This document shows, one piece after another, positions 1 through 11,647 of a stretch of 64,000 nt of DNA (its first letter is position 1; every line of letters begins with the position of its first letter). The notes beneath the pieces were generated by a model. That model was not told the DNA's origin. It saw only the letters and a program-made list of their open reading frames with translations, and searched no databases. The DNA is from Hyperoplus lanceolatus (lineage: Eukaryota > Chordata > Actinopteri > Uranoscopiformes > Ammodytidae): contig CM049402.1 in the NCBI GenBank assembly GCA_026929865.2, positions 26,667,001 to 26,731,000 on the forward strand, read 5' to 3'. The position numbers and the translations under genes are program-made.

Positions 1-134
1 AATCTCACAGAGACTGACATGTATCCTACACAGAAAGAGAGAAATGGAGAGAATACCCCTGCCGCTCTCACTGAGCTCCAACACCACCTTCAGGTGATGC
101 TCTCATCCTCAGTCAAACTCAAATGTCAGCCATC

Positions 135-138
<4 letters not shown>

Positions 139-189
<51 letters not shown>
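139..189. repeat. (CT)n microsatellite
   Basis: An almost pure CT dinucleotide run of about 50 bp, ending in TTTCTGTCTGTCTG. It produces a meaningless Ser-Leu repeat in one forward frame. Confidence 0.95.
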
Positions 190-196
<7 letters not shown>

Positions 197-1157
197 GTCT
201 GCGTTTTGCCTTTATCAGGACTTGAGTAAATTCCTTTTGTCTCTGATGTGAGGCAAGACATTAACATTATCTATGATGAACCAAGGGGGGATTCTACATG
301 TGAATGGACCTTGTTTATCACACTAAAATATAAAAAAGACAGATCCCCTGTCATTCCAAAACTGCACTAACAATATCTATATGTTTATATCACCAGTGAA
401 TCAAGTTACTATATCATGTGAAAAGGCCTCCTTCTTCCCCCACCTTATTAACATAGTATGCATTGTTTTAGCTGTATTGTTTTGAGTCGGTCTCTGGGCT
501 TCGATTTAAATCCAACAAGCTCTAATAAACACCGAACACGACCTGCTCAGCAGCACACAGCTAGATACAGTAAAATTAAATCAAAGTCAAATATGTTTTG
601 TTTATATAGCCCAATTTCACAAATAGCCATATGTTTCAGTGGGCTTCACAATCTGTAAAACTGTACTCTGTCTGATCCCTCGACTCGGTTCAACAACGGC
701 CTAAAGACATCATTAACAGGGGGGAAAAAATAGAGTTGAAGACTTGCTGGAGAATATGGTGGAGCATTTAGCAGCTAAAGAGTCACGTTTCATCATACAT
801 TGTTGGAGCTCATAACAGAGCTACAAGTGGAGAAAATATTAGTCCCATCTTCACATTGACACATACAGTATATGGCTACACATTTAAATTAGAGCTGTTC
901 TTTGTCAGCTGGATGTGTAAATAGGACATCATTTGTGTAACACATTAGCCACAATAACTTCATCAAACTATATATTTCAGGATTGTGTGTAATACCGCTG
1001 TTTGATGGAGAGAAAAAATAACAAGAATGGTTGATCAGAGACACTAACGACAGATAACTTGCAACCAAGGGAGTGAATAACGAACAAAAGCGAAAAGAAG
1101 CTGAGGGATATAGGCGGTTATTTGTTTTATTTATTATCTATTCATATTATTTTTTTT

Positions 1158-1187
1158 AACCTTTATTTATACAGGTATATCCCATTC
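1158..1187 (-). mobile_element. L2-like LINE 3' tail fragment
   Basis: The minus strand reads as a GGGA.ATACCTG.ATAAATAAAGGTT tail. This resembles the 3' end of the much clearer L2-type LINE at 49830-50200 (ACTAACCTGGTTAAATAAAGG). Only the tail, about 30 bp, is recognisable, so this is a severely truncated copy or a SINE sharing that tail. Confidence 0.45.
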
Positions 1188-1392
1188 ATATATTTTTTAT
1201 GTTTTAGTTTTCACCCATTGCCACACTAGATTATTTTAATTTTTGAGTATTAAACAAGTATTGTGTGAAACTATTTTCTAACATGTAAACTAGCTTGATT
1301 CATCTAAATCATGGTTGGAGTCTTTGTTATGAACTTCAAAAAGAGGACTGTGACTACACACCAAGTTGTGAAAAATTAGACTATTGAACACA

Positions 1393-2875
1393 TACGTTCC
1401 AAGTGTCCCCCTCACTTTCTGCACTTTTTTATCTTTCTGGGACACCGAAGACCTGATGTGTCAGTTTACAGCTGTAAGGGTAAATCGTCCCATCAAAATA
1501 CCGACACACAGACATTAATGTCAAACGAGGCAACAAGGCACCCCAGTGAAGTCCAAATGGGCCCAATTTGGACATTTCCCTCCCAGGTCAGTGACTCGTA
1601 GTGTTACAAGGTCTCAGGTGGGAGTGGGGAGCAGTGTGTTAAATTGGCGTATTGCCTCACCCCATCGGTCACGGAAGTTCCAGGCACCCGGCAAAGAACC
1701 CTGAGGATCTGAAAAAGAATGTTGCTCTAAATAAAGGGCCAGGCTAAGAAGTTGCCAACACCTGAAACGAGCGCAGCACGTGGCCAAACCAACAGCGCTT
1801 AAAAGGACAGGTTCCCTCAGACCCCTCGCCACGTCGACCAAAGAAGTTGAGTGCACGTGATCAGCGTCTTCCAGAGGATGGTTTGGAAAAGACGCAAGGT
1901 GCGCCAGCATGCGCAGGGCTTGAAGGGGTGGGGGTCAACCGTCAGTGCTCAGACCATACGCCGCACTCGCACAAATTGGTCGCATGGCTGTCATCCCAGA
2001 AAGAAGCCTCTTCTAAAGATGATGCACAAGAAAACCCGCAAACAGTTTGCAGAAGACAAGCAGCTAAGGACATGTATTACTGGAACCATGTCCTGTGGTC
2101 TGATGAGACCAAGATAAACTTATTTGGTTCAGATGGTGTTAAGCGTGTGTGGCGGCGACCAGGTGAGGAGTACAAAGACAAGTGTGTCTGCCTACAGTCA
2201 AGCATGGTGGTGGGAGTGTCATGGTCGGGGCGCAGAGTGCGCCGGCACTGGGGAGCTACACTTCATTGAGGGAACCATGAATGCCAACATGTATTGTGAC
2301 ATACTGAAGCAGAGCATGATCCCTTCCCTTCGTAAACTGGGTCGCAGGGAGTATTCCAACATGATAACGACCCAAGACACCTCAAAGATGCCACTGCCTT
2401 GCTAAAGAAGCTGAGGGTAAAGGTTATGGACTGCCAACATGTCTCCAGACCTAAACCCCATTAGCATCTTTGGGGCATTAAACGGAAGGTGGAGGAGCGC
2501 AAGTCTCTAATATCCAACAGCTCCGTGATGTCGTCATAAATGAGTGGAAGAGGGTTCCAGTGGCAACTGTGAAGTTCTGGTGAACTCCATGAGAGGGTTA
2601 AGGCAGTGTGGAAAATAATGGTGGCCAAAAAATATTGAACTTTGGGCCCAATTTGGACATTTTCACTCAGGGGTGTACTCACTTTTGTTGCCTTAAGTTT
2701 AGAATTAATGGTGTGTGTGAGTTATTTTGAGGGGGAAGTAAATTTACACTGTTATACAAGTGTAAATAGCTTATTTAATTGTATCAAAGTGTCATTTTTA
2801 AGTTTGTCAATGAAAAGATATAATAAAATATGTGCAGAAATGTGAGGGGTGTACTCACTTTTGTGACATACTGTA
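1393..2875 (+). mobile_element. Degenerate Tc1-like DNA transposon
   Basis: The right end is well preserved: GTGAGGGGTGTACTCACTTT followed by TGTGACATACTGTA, a terminal inverted repeat (TIR) typical of fish Tc1 elements, ending in the TA of the target site. The left end is the same sequence inverted but heavily eroded (CCCCTCAC near 1408-1415, ACACACAGACATTAATGTC near 1504-1522). Inner repeat copies carry GGGCCCAATTTGGACATT at 1560-1577 and 2645-2662. The spacing gives a full-length element of about 1.48 kb with long TIRs of the inverted-repeat/direct-repeat kind. The left boundary is accurate only to about 10 bp. The element is dead: its transposase frame is broken many times. Confidence 0.85.
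1681..2638 (+). pseudogene. Tc1-type DDE transposase pseudogene
   Basis: This is the remains of a cut-and-paste transposase of the Tc1/mariner family, normally about 340 residues with a paired-type DNA-binding N-terminus and a DDE catalytic core. One frame (within 1847-2269) shows YYWNHVLWSDETKINLFG with the first catalytic Asp and the following VKRVWRRPGEEY. A second frame (2124-2405) carries the downstream FIEGTMNANMYCDILKQSMI block. The second catalytic Asp region, near 2360-2380, lies in yet another frame. At least three frame changes and several in-frame stops mean no functional protein can be made. The helix-turn-helix N-terminus is barely recognisable. It lies between the element's two TIRs, in the expected orientation. 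Confidence 0.85.
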
Positions 2876-3639
2876 GATTGGTCTGTGAAATAATTAATTT
2901 ATGTACTGTGAATTGATTTTTACATTTCTAGAGTGACAGATAACTGCATAGGGCTTTACTATATAACATACATGTGTGAGGATTGGTCCAAAATGTGGGT
3001 ACTTTATGTATTTGTGAACACACTATTTTCGCATGCATCAGAGTGTGTACTGTTTTGATCATACTGTGGGGTGGTTCAATGAGTCACTGTAGAGGAAATA
3101 CAAACACTTCAGTGCCAGTCAATAATTTACCTTCCAGGAATCTGTCGAATTATCAAGTGTAATCAACTACAACATTTAATTTTCCTTAGTAGTATTTTCT
3201 CTAGTAATCTGGAGACGTGCGATGGCTTTAAAATGTGAAGGTTGGATATCTGTGTGTGTTATATTAAACATCAAATAATAATGGAACAAAATGCAATTCT
3301 AATCTTGAATCTGTATCCTTATATACGTGAATCATCTCATGAATGACCCAAATGAGTGAAAAGTGATGCAACCAGAAGAAGCTGTGAGAGAAAATGTGCT
3401 TGTTCTTATCCTGGAAAAGAAGAAATACAACAAAAGAAGAGAGTTGTGCCAAATGTAGTAAACAGTAGATATATATTATTTTTTTATAAAAAACATACTT
3501 TACATTTGGCTATGTTATATTAAAAAAAAACAATCAAGAATATAATGAGGATTAATCAAAAATTAAAGACAAACAAAAATAAATGTTGGATGCAGTCCAA
3601 AACTTCAATAAAACACACTTAATATCTCAAAGCACAAAA

Positions 3640-3646
<7 letters not shown>
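2876..3646. other. Non-genic spacer
   Basis: AT-rich sequence between the Tc1 element and the first large CA array. No gene, repeat end or structural signal was recognised. Confidence 0.5.
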
Positions 3647-3706
<60 letters not shown>

Positions 3707-3755
3707 CACACACACACACGCACACACACACACACACACACACATACACACACAG
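3647..3755. repeat. (CA)n microsatellite
   Basis: About 108 bp of CA dinucleotides with only a few interruptions (GCACA, CACGCA, CATACA). It is one of the two longest AC arrays of the window and is probably highly length-polymorphic. Confidence 0.95.
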
Positions 3756-4118
3756 CCATGTCACATAACACTTTTCAACAACATGTAAGAAGAGGGACTT
3801 TGTTTGGCACCCAGCCTATGCGGACGACATTTTCACTGATCGATATGACAACCACACAGTATCACTTTTAGCTTTTCACAGTCGGTGTATTTCAGTGAGC
3901 AGGGACCAATTCAGTCCCATGTCTTCCACTGTGAGGAATAGAAAGGCTTTAACAGTTGTCATTGTCTTTGCTTCTGAAAAGACCATCTCGCTCCTGCTGA
4001 CCGGCGGATCAATGTTTTTTTAATAGCTGCCTCCTTGTCATCAACGCGTTGAGGGAGCACACATCCACAAAAAACTAGGTCACTGTTTCCTGGATGCTTG
4101 GTTTCGCACGTCGCTCCA

Positions 4119-4131
4119 ACACACACACACA

Positions 4132-4181
<50 letters not shown>
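4119..4181. repeat. (CA)n microsatellite
   Basis: About 62 bp of CA with one CACCACA interruption near 4138. Open frames across it on both strands (Thr-His or Val-Cys runs) are artefacts of the repeat. Confidence 0.95.
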
Positions 4182-4183
<2 letters not shown>

Positions 4184-5825
4184 CATCCTCCCACGGAAGG
4201 TGCAGCCGTCCCTGTGTGTGTGTGATATGACTAAAGGATCTCAGTTCCAGCGAAGGATGACAAAAAAGGCAAGAGAAGAAAAGATGTTTCAGTCCGACAT
4301 ATCAAGGGAGTTGATTTGTTTACCTGTGTGGGCTTATTACTCCATGGTGCGGCATAGAAAAACAACACCAGGCCACCAGGAACGCATGCGGTGCTTTATT
4401 CTCTATAGCTATAGCAGCATCCTCCCTCACTGTCTTTTGAACATTGTGTAATTAATGCCCGCATAGTGTGTTTATACATGGGTTTATTTATCTGTGTTTC
4501 TGCCTTGTTTATTAGTTTTTATTCCCCCTGACTTCTCTGGAGGTTTGAATAATTGAAGTGATTTGTATTCTCTTAAAGGCGTTAAAAGAAAAGGGCCCCC
4601 GGGGGTATGGCTGAGATTGAAAACACACAGGGCCTAAAGTTTATCTCCATCCGCCTTCCTTTAAACACCCCTTTTTACTGTTTAAATATCTCTTATGAGT
4701 TTTTAATACGGAGGGAAACAGAGGGGAGAGAGAGAGTAAAGGATTGAAACTGACATGTTTTTCAAGAGCACGCATGATAAAAAGGAATAATAAACATTTG
4801 TTTTAAAAATAAATATACACTTTTTTCCTTGAACCCTAAATATAGACGTGGCTTGTTTTTTTGATCCAGTGAGCTTTGTATCATCGACTGCCTGCAAACT
4901 TGTCCTAGTACAGAAGGTAAAACATTTGTTGGCAGAGACAGTATTATTCAAATGTTGCTTGGAGGCTCTGCATCGTTTTGAAAGGTTAAACAGCACTTTA
5001 AACGTAGGCTGTCCAAATGTTAAAAGCACAGAAAAATATTGCCTGCTGCAACATGAAAAGCACCGAAACTGAAGAGCGCCCACACAAACAGCCTCTCAGG
5101 CAAGCGCCGGGAGTTAATAACATAGTGATGGTCACCGTAATATGTTACAGCCTTTTGACAAAGGTATTCACATTACACCTACTGTTAATAAAACACACAG
5201 TCTTTCAGTGGAGAAGTCGTCTGTCTGGAGCACAGCATTAAACAACAGCTTGCCTCTGATTATTATGGCCTAGTATGAATAATAAAAAAACATGGTTTTC
5301 TCTGGTGTCTTTCTCTAACAACGTTTATAGGGTGGCTAAAGACATAAGGTAATGTAAGAACGTTTCCTGTTTATCATGATGACTCATCCTCTTGCCTTCT
5401 TGTCTCCATAAATTAAAGACACGTCTTCAATCCCAAGAAAGAGTGAGTTGTTGGGAGGTAACTCACTCCAGTAAGAGCCCTCACCACTCATTGGGTTGCA
5501 CTTGATTGAGCGTTCTGCCTTCTGTTTCAGAGGACCCAGAAGAGGAATCTTCAGTGGTTTGATTGCTCCTCTTCAGTTTGTAGAGCTGGACGGCTGACAC
5601 CTCCACACGGACAATAGCCTGTGTCCTCCACCAAACCAAAATGGAAGAAAAAGAAAGAAAAATGTATAAAGCTGTGTGTGTACGCTAGGGGACATTTTCA
5701 TATTAAAACAGGAATGGTCCTAGTTGAACACACTATGAGTGTATTGTTTGATATTATTCAATATTATATCATCATGAAGAGGGTTCTGTCTGTATGAAAT
5801 GTTTTTTTGAACCAGTTTCTGCAGC
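4182..5825. other. Non-genic spacer
   Basis: No supported gene. A splice-acceptor-like polypyrimidine tract ending in TTCAG at 5526-5530 is followed by only about 28 open codons and no recognisable peptide, so it is not called as an exon. Confidence 0.5.
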
Positions 5826-6240
5826 CACCAAATGGGCCAGGTTTACTGAGAATCATTACATATTATTTGGAAAGATGGACAACCTTACCTTTATATTTTT
5901 GGGGAACGGTAAACGTATTAAAAGGTGAATGTTCTCCTGAAACTGGCTCACATCATAACCTCTATGCCCCTTCTAATCCCTCAATATTGGTTTGGAAAAA
6001 GGCCTCAGTTTTTATATTGAACAAAAAAATAGAATACACCAAGGGAAGCTATTTTTTGTCAAGGAGCAAAGGTGGATTGAGTGTGCCTTCATCTCTATTA
6101 GCTTTCATGTAAGGCCAGCTGTCTCATTGTATGATATTTTGGTGGTATAACTTGCTAGAAGGTCGCATAATCATAAAGGATGAACCATCTATTTTTCTAG
6201 CATCATTATGGTATTTTGCTCTTGCAGTTTTGAGTTAAAG
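5826..6240 (+). pseudogene. L1-clade LINE ORF2 relic (RT C-terminal side)
   Basis: The forward frame from about 5807 to 6112 has the pattern seen just after the reverse-transcriptase domain of L1-type LINEs: LERWTTLPLYFWGTVNVLK, then NPSI and VWKKASVFILNKK, then SKGGLSVPS. In L1 proteins this corresponds to the 'W..LPLS..GR.N..KM..LP' and 'KGGL.LPN' blocks. After the stop at 6110-6112 the similarity may continue in a shifted frame (QLSHCMIFWWYN near 6115-6150). No catalytic FADD motif is present, so only a 5'- and 3'-truncated fragment survives. The assignment rests on motif spacing read by eye. Confidence 0.5.
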
Positions 6241-7281
6241 GGAAGGACAATAGTATACTGACACTTAATCTGACTGGTTAAACACATTTATCATGAACAT
6301 CACATTTAAGGATACCTTTTAAGGTATGTTGCCACATATGTGTGGATCACAGCCTAAAATAACTTTATAGCATAATACAACTGAAAACACTGCACAAAAG
6401 CATAGGGCTACATCACCCCCATAGACTTACAAATATGTCTTATTCTGGCATTGTTGAGAGCATCTTTGTGCATTCTCTATGGCTCTGTCCAGCTGTAAAG
6501 GCTGTCTGGGATTTATTGTAGTAACAGATACATTTGCAAAGATCTTGAACATGAATGCAGCCACATGTTTGCTGAGCCTTGTATCCAATGGTATTATTTG
6601 TGCACAGAAATGTTTTACCTCGACATGCCTCGCAGAACAAAACATATAATTATTATGGCATGATATAGAAAGTTATGAAGCAAAAGTATATTATTGTCAA
6701 CTACCATTTAGAAAATGTGGTAGATATGTGATTGTATCTAGGTTGCAGATTTTACAAAGTTCTTGTATAAAATACATTGTAGGTTGTATTCACAGACACC
6801 AGGGCTTTGATAAACACAGTACAAAAGCCTAATGAATGCCAGTCAAACATAAAGAGGATGCCGCTGCGTCGGTACAATACAACATCTCTCATTGATTTCA
6901 AAGGCAACATTTCTTTGGTGGCTGAGGAGCGATGGCTGCTGTGCATCTTACGGCCCCTGCACACTTGGCACTGAGATACATCACAGGGGTGGCTGTCTTC
7001 ATCTGCTCTCATCCGCTGTGAAGCTGATGTAGCACATTTCTGGTCAGTATAAAAAGCCAGAACTACCAGCACCATTGGGACTATTGGGATGAGTTAGGCC
7101 GTTCCTTGCCCATCCCCCATGGATAATCCTACCCACAACTCCTAGCCTTATGGGACACATGAAATGTTACAACACCATTTTTACTGTCTTTGGCAGCTGC
7201 TGCTTTCCTTTTTTTTTTTTAAGATCCAGTCCCTCCGATGTCATCTGCCAAGGCCTCAATCACAAATGGAAAAGAGGAGGG

Positions 7282-7283
<2 letters not shown>
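6241..7283. other. Non-genic spacer
   Basis: No gene or repeat structure recognised. The three overlapping frames of 66-107 codons on the minus strand have no motif and no start context. Confidence 0.5.

Positions 7284-7333
<50 letters not shown>
7284..7333. repeat. (GT)n microsatellite
   Basis: A pure GT run of about 50 bp. Confidence 0.95.
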
Positions 7334-7335
<2 letters not shown>

Positions 7336-7430
7336 ATATGGTACCAGGGCAGAAATATCTTTCACCAACCACAGTGATTTGGATTTGAAACAGCCTCAGT
7401 GTACTGTTGGAGGCAATTAGCATGTACGGG

Positions 7431-7466
7431 CACACACAAACACACACACACACACCACACACACAC
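7431..7466. repeat. (CA)n imperfect microsatellite
   Basis: A short, interrupted CA array (CACACAAACACACACACACACC...). Confidence 0.85.
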
Positions 7467-7734
7467 TCGAATGATAGTTTAACCTGCAGTGCAGCTTTTA
7501 TCGAGCAATGTGGTTTCAGTCGACCTGATTTCTATTGACGAACAATCTATCTCAGAGAGCAATAAACAGACACCACAGATGGTGTTGACTTACTCTAAGT
7601 AACTCTGCTGCTGATGAAAGTGTGTATCATTGTTTTTTGATGCTTTCATCTCAGACCAAACAGAGTAAATAGGACCAATTATCACATTTCTCCCGGACTT
7701 TCACATTTCATCTGAGTTAGTTTTCAAAGTGTTA

Positions 7735-7975
7735 GATATGTGGCTCAGGAGGTAGACAACTGATTGCACGGCCGGTTGTTTGATCCCAACCTCATAACAC
7801 AAGTTCAAGTCTTCAAGGCACTGAACCCCAAATTGCTCCCGATGGTTGAGCAGCACCTTGCGTGGAAGCTTGCTGCCAGCAATGTACACGTGTGTGTGGA
7901 TAAGTGTATGAGAAGCAATGCTGTATTTTAAAGTGCTTTGAGTTTGAAGCTATGGGGAGAAAAGTGCTCTATGTA
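7735..7975 (+). mobile_element. tRNA-derived SINE, eroded
   Basis: The 5' part has RNA polymerase III promoter-like boxes: A box TGGCTCAGGAGG at 7741-7752 and B box GGTTGTTTGATCCC at 7774-7787, with tRNA-like spacing. Downstream lies CACTGAACCCCAAATTGCTC near 7822-7841. A tail with AAAGTGCTTTGAG sits at 7930-7942. The same body, better preserved and on the opposite strand, occurs at 24021-24312, which supports a common fish SINE. It is several percent diverged and has no coding capacity. Confidence 0.7.
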
Positions 7976-8756
7976 TTCCTTTTTCCCTTTTACCGGCAGG
8001 CACCTGAAAGTGCTTATGGAATGTTAAAATGTGTAAAGAACCTGAGTCCCGGCAATCATTACAAAGGGTTACTTGTATTGTATTGTGTCAGACCCCAGGA
8101 GCTTCAGAACCTGCAGCTCTTTTAATGACCTTTTTAACTACAATGGTGCACTGGAAGTAACAATAGCTGCCAATGCAACACATAACTTTCCTTGGGTTAA
8201 GTGTCAGAGCACACCACTGCTTTTTAATTTGGTAGTGAGGTCCACAGGGCAGCTGGATATTCAGAATGTAAATGTGACATAAAGATGTGAGGCGGCTCAC
8301 ATATCTGTGGAGACTAAAAATATATTTTTTTTGATATGATAAAACAGATATGAGAAATTAGCTAGCTTGCAGACGAGACGTGGATTGCACACATGGATGC
8401 ATAAAGGAAACTGGGTACCCCATTCAAATATGATGCCCCATTTACCTCAATAACAGTTGTTCACTTGACGCATAGACTAAAAAGCCTCCATGTGATGTCA
8501 CACACCTTCCTGAGGCCATAGAGGACACTCAACCGAGTCCTTCTCCAGCACGCACGTCTGAGATGTCTTGACCTTCTTCTATTCATTTCCCGCACAAATG
8601 ATTAAAATAAAACAATTCAAATATAGAGCTCTTCCAGACTTTCCAAATGTAATCATTTGACATACAGTGCTGTATTTGGGTTGATTCTGATGCTCAGAAA
8701 TAAATATTCACCATTCCCCTCTTAATTATCCTTAATAATGACCCTGTTATGGTTAA
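7976..8756. other. Non-genic spacer
   Basis: No gene recognised. The open frames of about 70 codons on both strands between 7904 and 8300 overlap each other and the SINE tail, and have no motif. Confidence 0.5.

Positions 8757-8791
<35 letters not shown>
8757..8791. repeat. (TA)n microsatellite
   Basis: A run of about 35 bp of TA dinucleotides followed by a T tract. Confidence 0.95.
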
Positions 8792-8794
<3 letters not shown>

Positions 8795-10175
8795 TTTTAC
8801 ACAATATTAATTTCCATAACAACCCCCTGACCTTTCCTCTAACACTATGGGGTCAAGTTTCCACTGATACACGGCAATGTAACATCTAACAGGAGACAGC
8901 CATGACATTGGCAGACAGATGTTGTTAGAGCAATTAAGCTGCTATTGTTAGAGACCTAAAACAGTGCAATATCTGCTGGAAACAAATGAGGAACAAAAGG
9001 GAGTCAAACATCAAGCATTTACTTCCCGTCTACAAATTCCACAAACATTTGATCTGATCTGCACAGTACATGTTCTACATGAAAACGAGGCTCTGTCAGA
9101 GGCCAAGAGGGAGACCAAGTGAGAAATGAGGAATTCATTTCCAAGGCACCTAATCATTAGCAGCAGGCTGTTCTCCTTGAATTAATAAACACAACAACAT
9201 GTTGCTGTTTGAATTCAATTACTATCTGGGTCAATGGCGCATCCCAAATAATTAGACCTGTGCATTAATAGATCACTTAATATTTCAGGGTAATTTAATC
9301 AAGAGGACTTTTGCGTGTCGGAAAAGAGCTTGATAGATTTGAAAAGGAAAATGCACAAAAATGTATTTACACTTGGAGGGTGACAGAGCGGATCAGACAG
9401 GAGCTCATTATCATATATTAAATGTCAGATAGGATTTCAACCTGTCAGAATGTAATTTCGGCTTTTCTGACAGTCTGCTGGCCAGGCGCGCCGGGGAATT
9501 ATTCCTGTGTAAAATTAACCATAGTAGTATGAAAGTATATTCAATATGGCCATACTATATTAGATTTGAGTCTGAATTAATTTGTTGGAAAATCAATTTT
9601 CATCCATTTCCATAAGTATATTATGGATGACTGTACTCAGTCAACATTCAGAGCTTAACAATACTCACATGACCAGTGAATACAGACAAACGGAAAAAAT
9701 TCAGTGATTTATTGATCAAAATGGAGGTACACAAATGTACTGTATAATAGACAGGAATGATTTAAGGGCTAAACCAATTTTATTTTTTATATTGAAAAAC
9801 AGCTCAGTAATACAGTATCTCAAAACAGCTGGAGGCTGTAGTTTTCTTATTCAAACAGGAGGAAATAATGCAATTGTTTGGGGACTATTTTCAGCAACGG
9901 GTGACTTTACATTTTGTGCTGTAGTGTGGACCAACTAAAGCGTGTTTTCATTGTGGTGAAGGGACATTTCACACAATGCATTGTGTGTCTCATTGGTGTT
10001 TTTGTATAGTTTGTAGTTGTAATAGTGCTGTACAACAATGTAGCTCTATGGCCCAGAGGAAGATTTAACATCAGGATGAATAAAAAAACATTTGTTAATA
10101 GGATTCATTTGTGTTTGGTTTTGGCAGCATGGGACCAGTGAATAAGAAAATCACAGAATACACCGGACTTATTAA
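8792..10175. other. Non-genic, possible conserved non-coding DNA
   Basis: No gene. Between about 8880 and 9500 the sequence has no repeats and contains several homeodomain-type AT cores (CATTAATAGATCACTTAATA, GCAATTAAGCTGCTATTG) in otherwise complex DNA, the texture of vertebrate conserved non-coding elements. This is an impression, not a demonstration. A frame at 9735-9938 has a weak Tc1-like VWGLFSATGDF and is not called. Confidence 0.3.
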
Positions 10176-11028
10176 TTAAAGGGTAACTGCACCCCCTGTC
10201 TCAGCCTGGTCCTACCAGACCATCATACTTCAGTTCATTTGTACAGAAGGTCTGGAAACGCTCAATTGACAAACGTTACCTACACTTGAAGGCGGGTGTC
10301 TTTGAAGTTTAAAACTATTGGATCTGCCCAGTGCCACTCTGGATCTGCCATAACCAATTGCATAACGTTTGGTCGTGGCGGTCAAAAATCTGGACGGAGA
10401 AAGCCCGCAAATATACCGCAGGCCCAGACTGACTACTGAAGGGAAATGAAAATTGAGCGGAAGTACGTAGGTGGGCAATGCAAGTCTACTGTCTCAGCTT
10501 CTCCCACTGCACAATTTTGAAAGATGCGTTCTGCGAGCGGTAGCGTTTGTCACTCAAATGAAGCAATTAATGAGTCCGGGTGTGTGTGTGTGCAAGCAAG
10601 TTCATGCAGCATAAGCTGATGTACTGGAAAGTGAGTGCAAACCGAGAAGTACCCAGCCTGTCAAGAATCAGTGGCCTCGTCATTCAGACCCATAAACCGA
10701 CACCCTGCCGGTAGAAGTGAAGGGTGGGTGTTACCCCCAAAATAACATCCTTTGAGGGAACGTGTCCCCTGAGCTCCTCGACTATGGTTTGGGGGCCAGA
10801 TAGCAGTAAAGGTGTAACAGCAGTAGCCTAGTGTATTTGGAAAAGATTGTGGCCGCCTTCACCAAAGTCATTTCCAACACATAAAATGTCTTAAAAGACC
10901 AATATTTAACACATTGAAGACATCTCAACATTACAGTAACACCAGGATGTCTGTGTTCCTTAACAACATAGTAATTTAATTCAGATTATATCTCAAAAGA
11001 CAAATGTATGTGTGCAGTGACACTTTAA
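10176..11028 (+). mobile_element. TTAA-bounded MITE, copy A
   Basis: Both ends carry TTAA followed by a matching inverted end: TTAAAGGGTAACTGCACC at the left, and at the right the reverse complement of TTAAAGTGTCACTGCACA. A second, diverged copy in the same orientation sits at 24604-25447. The two share ordered blocks, including CTACTGCAC.ATTTTGAAA, GAGCGGTAGCGT, GAGTCCGGG with a GT run, GCCGGTAGAAGT.AAGGG and the last ~140 bp. TTAA at both ends suggests a piggyBac- or Kolobok-type target. It has no coding capacity and must have been moved by another element's transposase. Copy A contains a 284-bp insertion at 10205-10488 that copy B lacks. Confidence 0.85.
10205..10488. mobile_element. Small element nested in MITE copy A, 9-bp target duplication
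   Basis: The 9-bp direct repeat CTGTCTCAG flanks this segment (10196-10204 and 10489-10497), and MITE copy B at 24.6 kb is uninterrupted at the matching site. The insert begins CCTGGTCCTACCAGACC and ends AAGTCTA. Near its left end a CCAGACC...GGTCTGG pair (10214-10220, 10246-10252) forms a short subterminal hairpin. The element at 37705-38811 has the same hairpin, a TAGTCT-type end and a 9-bp duplication, so the two probably belong to one family. There is no coding capacity. A 9-bp duplication fits Mutator- or Merlin-like transposition, but the superfamily is not settled. Confidence 0.7.
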
Positions 11029-11615
11029 TGAACTACTCAATGCCAGGCGAGAGTCCACTGTTTTGCAGCTTCTTTGGTTGTGAAGTTACCATAAAAGTGG
11101 TTAAACTTGAATGAAATATGAATATATGAAAATATGGATTTTATTTTCCTATTCAGGGTTATGACAATATCTGTGCACTGTTTGAAACTGGATAGTAAAC
11201 TATGGGGGAGACATCTATTGTGTTCCTAGTATAATTGACATTGTAGGTCCAGCTCAAAAGTCTCAGTCAAATAAAAACAAATCAGTGACATTGAACGTAA
11301 CACAAAGCAAAAACACTTGGCCCGTCTCTGAACCAAAAGAAGGTAATAATGTAATCAACCACACTTGCATCAGGCAGGTTATTAAGACTCACAGTGACCT
11401 CTGAACAACCTCACTTATTTTATTAGTGTGTGCATGTGTGTGCACATTTCACTATGTGTTTATGAGCATTTGGCTAGCTCAGTAAGAGTGCCAACTAAAT
11501 AAGGCTCAATAAAAGTGCTTGGCAAGTGCACATTTACCTGCGCTGCTTTGATAAATGCCACAGCTAGCTGTGGAAAATTGGCTGCAAAGGACAGAGTGAC
11601 TAATTCCCTCGCAAA

Positions 11616-11647
<32 letters not shown>

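Larger units (their letters stand above)
1..1392. other. Non-genic flank
   Basis: I see no gene in this stretch. It is AT-rich single-copy-looking DNA with a CT microsatellite near its start and a short LINE tail near its end. The two open frames of 66-68 codons are low-complexity or lack any recognisable motif. Confidence 0.6.

Noticed and set aside
3583..4451. Open frames with long Thr-His or Val-Cys runs
   Set aside because: They are translations of CA/GT microsatellites on either strand, as are similar frames at 7150-7462, 15265-15708, 16068-16328, 21918-22118 and 62176-62554.
5510..5620. Possible internal exon after a TTCTGTTTCAG acceptor
   Set aside because: About 28 open codons at most, no donor of quality and no recognisable peptide.
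9735..9938. Frame with GGNNAIVWGLFSATGDF, reminiscent of a Tc1 transposase block
   Set aside because: Only about a dozen residues fit, no neighbouring Tc1 motif or TIR could be found.
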